A model generated the notes under the pieces. That model saw only the letters and a program-made list of their open reading frames with translations, was not told the origin of the DNA and ran no database searches. This document shows, one piece after another, positions 1 to 4,395 of a DNA stretch of 6,325 nucleotides. Made by a program: the position numbers and the translations under genes. The stretch's first letter is position 1, and each line of letters starts with the position of its first letter. This DNA comes from an uncultured Collinsella sp. (GTDB lineage: Bacteria; Actinomycetota; Coriobacteriia; Coriobacteriales; Coriobacteriaceae): positions 1 to 6,325 of the forward strand of contig UQLI01000054.1 in the NCBI GenBank assembly GCA_900541715.1. The letters are read 5' to 3'.

Positions 1-36
1 GATGGTGTCGACGTCAATGGTATACGGGTGCACCAT
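1..36 (-). CDS. Possible N-terminus of a leftward gene (partial, speculative)
   Basis: On the minus strand an ATG at 36-34 opens a frame reading MVHPYTIDVDTI that runs off the left edge with no stop. It would be the start of a gene transcribed leftward. Only 12 codons are visible, the frame is also open upstream of the ATG, and no strong ribosome binding site precedes it (only a GAAGA-like stretch). The plus strand is open here too, in frame 2 to a TAA at 84-86 and in frame 3 to a TAG at 183-185, so the 3' end of a rightward gene is an alternative. Neither reading has a recognisable family. Confidence 0.2.
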   Translation of the reverse strand, partial: MVHPYTIDVDTI

Positions 37-169
37 CGACGTCTTCAATACAGAAAATATCAGTGCGGAGTGTTCTGAAAAGTAACTTCAGGGCAGGCCC
101 TGCGGTAACTCGGCAGAGGAGGGGAGTGCGATTCCTCGATCGCTCACTTAATCTAATAGGAAAGTTAGT

Positions 170-195
170 GAGGCCGGAGCTTTAGCTCCGGCCTC
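170..195. repeat. Strong hairpin, 11-bp perfect stem
   Basis: GAGGCCGGAGC at 170-180 pairs perfectly with 185-195 around a TTTA loop. The stem is as strong as an intrinsic terminator, but no T-tract follows on either strand (plus continues CCCCATATAA, minus continues ACTAACTTTCC). A gene-end hairpin, a bidirectional terminator of unusual form, or a REP-like element are all possible. Confidence 0.7.
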
Positions 196-205
196 CCCAT
201 ATAAG

Positions 206-224
206 GGCTCGGCTTTGCCGAGCC
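206..224. repeat. Second tandem hairpin, 8-bp perfect stem
   Basis: GGCTCGGC at 206-213 pairs perfectly with GCCGAGCC at 217-224 around a TTT loop. It lies 10 bp after the 170-195 hairpin. The plus strand continues ACCAAATTTACA, which is not a proper terminator T-tract. Two adjacent stable hairpins without T-tracts may protect or end an upstream transcript; their function is not determined. Confidence 0.65.
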
Positions 225-256
225 ACCAAATTTACATCAGCCCCCAGAACATGTTT

Positions 257-480
257 GAGAACTGTGCCTGAAGTATGTATTTGCAGGCCCCGAATCGGTG
301 TTGCCTCCCGGCGCATTCCGCAGGGGGAGCGATATTTTGCAGCACGAAGTGCGCAGCAAAATATCGCTCATGCCCGAGGACGCGCCGGGAGGCAACACCG
401 ATTCGGGGCCGGACACACGGATCTACCTGCGCATTTACAAATTCGTAAACTTTTTTGAAAAAAGTGCTTGCACAGTTCTC
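257..480. repeat. 11-bp inverted repeat pair enclosing the large palindrome
   Basis: GAGAACTGTGC at 257-267 is the exact reverse complement of GCACAGTTCTC at 470-480. Weaker matching continues outward (AA/CAT-type similarity on the outer side). The pair brackets the 286-410 palindrome like terminal inverted repeats of a small element. The right copy overlaps the tRNA-Leu promoter: its first four bases belong to the -35 box at 468-473. It could therefore be a copied, inverted promoter fragment rather than a transposon end. No clear target-site duplication is visible. Confidence 0.5.
286..410. repeat. Giant imperfect palindrome (125 bp)
   Basis: The 29 bases at 286-314 are the exact reverse complement of 382-410. 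Inside, the 13 bases at 328-340 (AGCGATATTTTGC) are the exact reverse complement of 356-368. At the tip, GCAC (342-345) faces GTGC (349-352) around GAA. Between outer and inner arms lies a symmetrical 13/13-base block (315-327 and 369-381) with only scattered pairing. Outer and inner arms share one axis at 348, so this is one palindrome with a diverged band. As RNA it would fold into a long hairpin that is a likely RNase III substrate; as DNA it could extrude a cruciform. Small frames crossing it are products of the palindrome and not credible genes. Confidence 0.9.
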
Positions 481-497
481 GAATCATAGGTTATTAT
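449..497 (+). promoter_or_regulatory. Promoter of tRNA-Leu with palindromic upstream element
   Basis: The -35 box is TTGCAC at 468-473 and the -10 box TATTAT at 492-497, with an 18-base spacer. Immediately upstream, at 449-465, sits a perfect palindrome ACTTTTTTGAAAAAAGT followed by GC and then TTGC. The same AAAAAAGTnCTTGC arrangement precedes both tRNA-Gly genes. The A/T tract is placed like an UP element for RNA polymerase alpha-subunit contact. The -10 box lies 57 bases before the mature tRNA, so the 5' leader is about 50 bases, much longer than for the tRNA-Gly genes. Confidence 0.75.
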
Positions 498-554
498 CTT
501 CCTCGTTGAACGCGCGGGTCCAACAAAACGAACCGTGAATCAACAACATAGCAT

Positions 555-645
555 GTCGGAGTGGCGGAATTGGCAGACGCGCTAGCTTGAGGTGCTAGTG
601 ACCGCTTTTTTGGTCATGCGGGTTCAAGTCCCGCCTCCGACACCA
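555..645 (+). tRNA. tRNA-Leu (anticodon GAG)
   Basis: A class II tRNA. Acceptor GTCGGAG (555-561) pairs with CTCCGAC (635-641), followed by discriminator A642 and an encoded CCA (643-645). Anticodon stem CTAGC/GCTAG encloses loop TTGAGGT with anticodon GAG at 589-591, reading CUC (and CUU) leucine codons. The long variable arm is TGACC (599-603) paired with GGTCA (612-616) around a T-rich loop. The T-loop TTCAAGT is canonical. An intrinsic terminator follows 11 bases after the CCA. Confidence 0.97.
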
Positions 646-656
646 TCGCATTTGAG

Positions 657-678
657 AAGCCTCTTCGGAGGCTTTTTT
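657..678 (+). terminator. Intrinsic terminator of tRNA-Leu
   Basis: AAGCCTC (657-663) pairs with GAGGCTT (668-674) around a TTCG tetraloop, and the stem runs into a T-tract ending at 678. It ends only 26 bases before the ATG of the phosphatase gene. Confidence 0.92.
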
Positions 679-704
679 GTTACCGATAGACGGTGGGGTC
701 CACG

Positions 705-3050
705 ATGGAAACGCTTGAACGCAACGAGTGGGCAGACGTTGCCCAACTAGTCGAGATCACGAGCGATGCTGTCATCATCTGCGAGCTCGACGGAACCATT
801 CTGCATGTGAATAATCGCTTACTTGGTTTGATGTGCGAAGAACGCGCCGATGTCGTCGGTGGAGATGTTAAAGACGTCCTGTATTCGTCCGCTTTTGAAC
901 GTGCGACGGAACATCGTCTGCCATTTGAAACTGATGGCTCCGAGAGCGAACTGATGCTCAAGCTGAGTGACGGCTCCTTTATCCCCGTCTTGGTTCGTGC
1001 AGGCTCCGTAACGCCTCCACGCATCTTTGGGCGCCGAGCGCCACGCGTCCTGGTGGCACTTCACAGTATCGAGGAGCAGTATTCTCACGACCGTCAACTC
1101 AAGCGTGCGTTATCGGAGCTCAGAGTGGCGAACAAGCGTCTCTCAGGCACGCTCTCGGTCATTATGAGCACTGTGGGCTCCGATGAGTTACCCAGTCTGC
1201 TTGATACCGTTTTAAACCAACTTGTAGGAACGCTCGATGCTTCGGGTGCCGCTATCTATTTTTCTGAGAGCGGCGGTTTTAAGCTTCGCGGTGTCTCCAA
1301 GGAGCTGCACGACAGCTACCTGCCCGAGTTTTTGCCGTATGGCGCTGGCATTCCGACGTATGTTCTTCGCGAGTCGCGTGCCTGTCGCTTGTCGATTCAG
1401 CAGGACCTTGAGGGCGATAGGGCCGCCTCCGGTATGTTCATGGACCTGGATAATCGTTCTAAGCACCTGTTGCGCATGCAGGATATGCCTCCGTACCGCA
1501 GCGAGATCTGTCTTCCCGTTTTTTACGGTACGCAGATCCTTGGCGTGTTGGAAGTTGGTTGGAAACGCCCCCAGGCACCGCTCGCCTATGACGTTAATGT
1601 ACTTGAGGTCATTTGCGATTACCTGTCTATCCAGCTGGTCGGAATGGCATCGAGCCTTCGCTCTCGTCGCACGGCCGAGCTTGGCCGCTCGCTCAATGTC
1701 TTACGTGATGAGCTGTTTACCTTTCTAGACGATTCCGCCGCGGCTACCCAGGCGGTATCGTCCGAGATCTGCAATATACTCAACTGCCATTTTTGCCCTG
1801 TTGAGTATGACGCCAGTCTGGACTCCTATGTCATAGATTTTGAAGGCGGCAGTCGCGTTGCTTTGCCGGACGATCCCGAGAAGCTTTTCTTTTCTACGAC
1901 GGCGCCGGCGGCACGTCTGGGAGCTGGCCCTGATGGCTTTGAGGCATCTGTTTTGGGCGGCACGAGTGCCGAGGACCTTAAGCACGTCCGTATAACACGC
2001 GTTGATGAATCGATGCCCATGGGAGGCTGGCTTAGGACGCATGGTCTGCCTTGCCAGGGTCTCTACGTCGACTTCGGCATCGAGGCGGGGTGCCCGCGCT
2101 CTGAGGGTGATGGCAAGCACAGCAACGACGCGATTGTTCCTGCTTCTGTTGCGAAGGGCCCGACGACGCACGCACTGCTGCTTCGTGATGGCAGCCAAGA
2201 GCCGATTGATGACCTTGAATATGACTACTTGGTGCACTTGGCGCATGACTTTGAACTGATCTACGAAGGCGAATCTCAAAAGCGCGAGGAGCGCCATATC
2301 GCTCAGACCCTCCAGATCGGCATGAGAAATTCCCTGGGGGATGTTCCGGGTATCGCAACCGATTCGGTATACCTGTCGGCCACGAACTCGGCGTTGGTCG
2401 GCGGCGATTTCTATACGCTCATCCGACTTCCCGACGACTGCGCCGTCATGATTCTGGGTGATGTGTCTGGCAAAGGCATTGAGGCCGCATCGATGTCCGC
2501 GCTCGTCAAGACGGCCCTGACGGCCTATGCCTGGGAGGGTGCGGGGCCCGCCCGCATGGCACGCTCCCTTAACAGCATGCTCATGGGCTTTTCGAGGGTC
2601 GAGACGTTCGTGACGGCCTTTATCGCCAAGATTGACCTTAAAGCCGGACGCGCAACGTATTGTTCGGCGGGCCATCCTCCGACCATGGTCATCAGGCCAG
2701 AGTCGATGCCGCTGGGTGGCGGCGAGGCCCGTGGGGGAGAGGTCGAACTGCTTGGATGCCAATCGGGCGTAATCGGCGCATTCGAAGGCATGGTGTACGA
2801 GACGGGTGCCTTTACGTTCGCCCCCGGCGATATGCTCTTTATGTATACGGATGGAACGATTGAGGCCCGTGACCGCACCGGAGCGTTCTTTGGCGAGCAG
2901 CGCTTGCGCGATCTTCTGCTTTCTGTTTCGGCGGAGGGCGTGTCGGGCATTTGCGGCAAGGTCTTGGGCGAGCTTGACCGATTTACCGATTCGGCGCTGG
3001 ACGATGACATTGCATTGGTGTCCCTTGAGTTTTTACGGGGTCGTTCATAG
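705..3050 (+). CDS. PAS-GAF-PP2C serine phosphatase (SpoIIE/RsbU type)
   Basis: A soluble 781-residue sensor phosphatase expected to dephosphorylate the conserved serine of a STAS anti-sigma antagonist in a partner-switching pathway. Domains: PAS about 12-115 (SDAVIICELDGTILHVNN); helical linker about 126-156; GAF about 160-315; helical segment about 316-345; an unassigned region about 346-520, perhaps a degenerate second GAF; a linker with HIAQTLQIGMR; PP2C/SpoIIE about 530-778. Metal-binding acidic motifs are intact: GGD (D568), GDVSGKG (D586), AGHPP (656-659), YTDG (D716) and DDDIALV (D766-D768). No signal peptide or membrane segment is evident. I chose ATG 705, preceded by GGTGGGG at 692-698; an in-frame GTG at 693 would add four residues but lacks a ribosome site. 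The next gene, 78 bp downstream, encodes the likely substrate. The family is clear; the signal sensed by PAS/GAF is unknown. Confidence 0.93.
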   Translation: METLERNEWADVAQLVEITSDAVIICELDGTILHVNNRLLGLMCEERADVVGGDVKDVLYSSAFERATEHRLPFETDGSESELMLKLSDGSFIPVLVRAGSVTPPRIFGRRAPRVLVALHSIEEQYSHDRQLKRALSELRVANKRLSGTLSVIMSTVGSDELPSLLDTVLNQLVGTLDASGAAIYFSESGGFKLRGVSKELHDSYLPEFLPYGAGIPTYVLRESRACRLSIQQDLEGDRAASGMFMDLDNRSKHLLRMQDMPPYRSEICLPVFYGTQILGVLEVGWKRPQAPLAYDVNVLEVICDYLSIQLVGMASSLRSRRTAELGRSLNVLRDELFTFLDDSAAATQAVSSEICNILNCHFCPVEYDASLDSYVIDFEGGSRVALPDDPEKLFFSTTAPAARLGAGPDGFEASVLGGTSAEDLKHVRITRVDESMPMGGWLRTHGLPCQGLYVDFGIEAGCPRSEGDGKHSNDAIVPASVAKGPTTHALLLRDGSQEPIDDLEYDYLVHLAHDFELIYEGESQKREERHIAQTLQIGMRNSLGDVPGIATDSVYLSATNSALVGGDFYTLIRLPDDCAVMILGDVSGKGIEAASMSALVKTALTAYAWEGAGPARMARSLNSMLMGFSRVETFVTAFIAKIDLKAGRATYCSAGHPPTMVIRPESMPLGGGEARGGEVELLGCQSGVIGAFEGMVYETGAFTFAPGDMLFMYTDGTIEARDRTGAFFGEQRLRDLLLSVSAEGVSGICGKVLGELDRFTDSALDDDIALVSLEFLRGRS

Positions 3051-3128
3051 ACGACGCTGGGCGGGTTGAATCCGCACGGTTGGGGAAACGAATGCATCGA
3101 GTGGGCTTTTTTGGGGAACCATGGTCGT

Positions 3129-3875
3129 ATGAATGAGTGGAATGACATAGCGGTTTTGACGCCACCGGGTGATGTCGACATCGCATCGGTGCCGGTGCTG
3201 CGCCGACGGTTGGATAATTTGATCGACCGGGGCGTGCGTCGCGTTGTCATCAATTGCCAGGCCGTGGGCTTTATCGACTCGACAGGTTTGGCGTTTTTGC
3301 TTACACGTGCCAGAGAGCTCATGAGGCGAGAGGGCCTGCTTTCGCTTGTTAACGCCTCCGATGAGGTTATTCGCTTTTTGGAGATTGCCCGACTTGTCGA
3401 CATCCTGCATGTTGCGGGTCCGGCACGGGAGTCTATTCCCGCCATTCCGGTGGGGGAGCTGCCTCGCTGGAGCAAGAGCGTCGAGGTCCGTCAAGGTATC
3501 GAGAACCTTCCATACTACCGACATCGCATCGCCGAACTCCTCGAATCGCTTCCGTTGCGCCGTGACGAGCGCTACGATGTCGCATTGGCGTCGGGGGAGG
3601 CGCTGGGTAATGCCTATGACCATGCGGGCGGTATCGGGTGCGTCCTGACGGTTCAGGCCTATGGCGATCGCGTTGTGGTTGAGGTGCTTGATCGAGGTGC
3701 CGGCTATTCTATCGATGAAACGAGCGAACCGGTCGCATCCGAGGAACGCGGCCGTGGCATCAAGCTTATGCGTATGCTCGTCGATAACGTGGAGGTTGCT
3801 CGTCGTACGGACGGCGCCGGCACGCGCGTGCAGATGGTGAAGCTGTTTAGCGGAGCACTGGAATCGTGTGCCTAG
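3129..3875 (+). CDS. Fused STAS anti-sigma antagonist and RsbW-like kinase
   Basis: A 248-residue protein joining two partner-switch components usually encoded separately. Residues about 1-105 form a STAS domain like SpoIIAA/RsbV, with GDVD near the start and phosphoacceptor motif FIDSTG (predicted Ser51). Residues about 115-245 form a GHKL ATPase like RsbW/SpoIIAB: N-box SGEALGNAYDHA (E157, N161, H165), G1 box DRGAG (D188, G190, G192) and G2 box ERGRGIKL (G208, G210). Both halves look active, so it could phosphorylate its own STAS domain in cis or in trans; this is inference. It probably shares a transcript with the upstream phosphatase. Start choice is uncertain: ATG 3129 puts STAS at the very N-terminus, as is usual, with GGGG at 3113-3116 a little far away; in-frame TTG codons at 3066 and 3111 are alternatives. 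No terminator is visible before the tRNA-Gly promoter. No sigma factor lies nearby. Confidence 0.88.
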   Translation: MNEWNDIAVLTPPGDVDIASVPVLRRRLDNLIDRGVRRVVINCQAVGFIDSTGLAFLLTRARELMRREGLLSLVNASDEVIRFLEIARLVDILHVAGPARESIPAIPVGELPRWSKSVEVRQGIENLPYYRHRIAELLESLPLRRDERYDVALASGEALGNAYDHAGGIGCVLTVQAYGDRVVVEVLDRGAGYSIDETSEPVASEERGRGIKLMRMLVDNVEVARRTDGAGTRVQMVKLFSGALESCA

Positions 3876-3918
3876 CCAATCGCTTTAGCGCGTTTAGCTA
3901 CTAAGAACATGCGGCAGA

Positions 3919-3968
3919 CAAGTTTTTTGAAAAAAGTACTTGCGTCTTTTGGACAACTCGCGTAAATT
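3919..3968 (+). promoter_or_regulatory. Promoter of first tRNA-Gly with shared upstream element
   Basis: The -35 box is TTGCGT at 3940-3945 and the -10 box TAAATT at 3963-3968, spacer 17. TTTTTTGAAAAAA at 3923-3935 precedes it, followed by GTAC and TTGC, at the same spacing as in the tRNA-Leu promoter. CAAGT (3919-3923) and ACTTG (3938-3942) form a further inverted pair that overlaps the -35 box. The -10 box ends 12 bases before the mature tRNA, so the 5' leader is only about 5 bases. Confidence 0.75.
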
Positions 3969-3980
3969 AATAACCCGCAA

Positions 3981-4056
3981 GCGGACATGGCTCAGTTGGT
4001 AGAGCACAACCTTGCCAAGGTTGGGGTCGCGGGTTCGAGCCCCGTTGTCCGCTCCA
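3981..4056 (+). tRNA. tRNA-Gly (anticodon GCC)
   Basis: Acceptor GCGGACA (3981-3987) pairs with TGTCCGC (4046-4052), discriminator T4053, encoded CCA 4054-4056. Anticodon stem CAACC/GGTTG (4007-4011 and 4019-4023) encloses TTGCCAA with anticodon GCC at 4014-4016, reading GGC and GGU. The T-loop TTCGAGC is canonical. A second copy begins at 6271, with its first 55 bases identical. Confidence 0.97.
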
Positions 4057-4064
4057 ACTATGTT

Positions 4065-4091
4065 ACGCGGTTCTAACGAACCGCGTTTTTT
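4065..4091 (+). terminator. Intrinsic terminator of tRNA-Gly
   Basis: ACGCGGTTC (4065-4073) pairs perfectly with GAACCGCGT (4078-4086) around a TAAC loop, followed by a T-tract to 4091. It should separate the tRNA transcript from the glucosidase leader. Confidence 0.94.
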
Positions 4092-4104
4092 GTTGACGCT
4101 GTGC

Positions 4105-4200
4105 GAGCCCCGGGCACCCCATCTTGCCCCTCAATCGTCGGTCGCGTACATAAAGTACGCTTCCCTCCTCTTTCACGGCAACCTGGGGCACCCGGAGCCC
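4105..4200. repeat. Imperfect inverted repeat with internal perfect hairpin
   Basis: The 24 bases at 4105-4128 match the reverse complement of 4177-4200 at 18 of 24 positions, several mismatches being G-T compatible. In the roughly 48-base interior lies a perfect hairpin, GCGTAC (4144-4149) and GTACGC (4155-4160) around ATAAA. The nested design resembles a palindromic interspersed element or a structured leader RNA. No T-tract follows, so it is not an ordinary terminator. Confidence 0.6.
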
Positions 4201-4380
4201 GCTCGCTGTCGTGGCCGGGGGAGTGAGTCTTCCATTCTTTTCGCCTCATTGGTCAATCCGCCCCAGGGGGCTCGAACCCGAGAGGGAGCGAGCATTTTTT
4301 TGGAGCGTGGGTGGGGCGTTGTTTGTCGCGAATGTCTGCCTTGGGCGTATCATCGTGGACATCTCGCAAACCTCGTTGCA

Positions 4381-4395
4381 AGGGAGATATGTCCC
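4381..4395 (+). promoter_or_regulatory. Ribosome site of glucosidase inside a small palindrome
   Basis: AGGGAG at 4381-4386 lies 9 bases before ATG 4396 and decides that start. It overlaps GGGAGATATGTCCC (4382-4395), a near-palindrome in which GGGA can pair with TCCC directly against the start codon. It could mildly occlude the ribosome site or be a protein-binding site; with only four pairs this is weak. Confidence 0.55.

Larger units (their letters stand above)
37..285. other. Gene-free, hairpin-rich intergenic stretch
   Basis: I see no convincing gene here. The stretch is rich in short inverted repeats: CTGAA/TTCAG at 75-79 and 87-91, CAGGGC/GCCCTG at 89-94 and 97-102, CTCACT/AGTGAG at 143-148 and 167-172, and two stronger hairpins at 170-195 and 206-224 listed separately. 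Successive hairpins that overlap and compete are typical of a structured leader or a gene-end region, but I could not match it to a known RNA family and the strand of transcription is unclear. Confidence 0.45.
4092..4395 (+). other. Leader region of the glucosidase gene
   Basis: About 300 bp without a credible gene. It holds the inverted-repeat element at 4105-4200, a 14-base stretch at 4267-4280 that is the reverse complement of the tRNA-Gly T-arm, a weak GCTCG/CGAGC hairpin (4270-4274 and 4289-4293) followed by a run of seven T, and the ribosome site of the next gene. A poor promoter candidate is TTGTCG at 4323-4328 with TATCAT at 4348-4353 (spacer 19). The glucosidase frame happens to stay open through all of it, but no start upstream of 4396 is supported. 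Confidence 0.5.

Noticed and set aside
75..145. Possible FMN riboswitch, because CTTCAGGGCAGG resembles the start of the RFN element
   Set aside because: The other conserved RFN blocks, including the ACCGGCGGU-like and 3' closing segments, are absent and no riboflavin gene follows.
286..410. The large palindrome as a simple bidirectional terminator
   Set aside because: No T-tract follows either arm and the stem is far longer than intrinsic terminators need.
255..489. Two overlapping small plus-strand frames (67 and 63 codons) as genes
   Set aside because: They run across the large palindrome, lack ribosome sites, encode no recognisable domain, and their ends fall in the tRNA-Leu promoter.
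693..704. GTG 693 as the phosphatase start
   Set aside because: No ribosome site precedes it, whereas ATG 705 has GGTGGGG at suitable distance.
3066..3128. TTG 3066 as the start of the STAS-kinase protein
   Set aside because: It would add 21 residues without family support in front of a STAS domain that normally begins the protein; it remains possible because the ribosome site of ATG 3129 is weak.
1725..3475. Long minus-strand open frames (345 and 316 codons) opposite the phosphatase and STAS-kinase genes
   Set aside because: They are antisense shadows of high-GC coding sequence; the plus-strand products have intact catalytic motifs and the minus-strand ones show none.
4250..4320. A minus-strand tRNA around the T-arm-like stretch
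   Set aside because: Only three T-stem pairs form, and no matching acceptor, D-arm or anticodon stem can be found.
4012..4395. N-terminal extension of the glucosidase through the tRNA-Gly gene
   Set aside because: The frame is open by chance across the tRNA and its terminator; the ribosome site and family alignment support ATG 4396.
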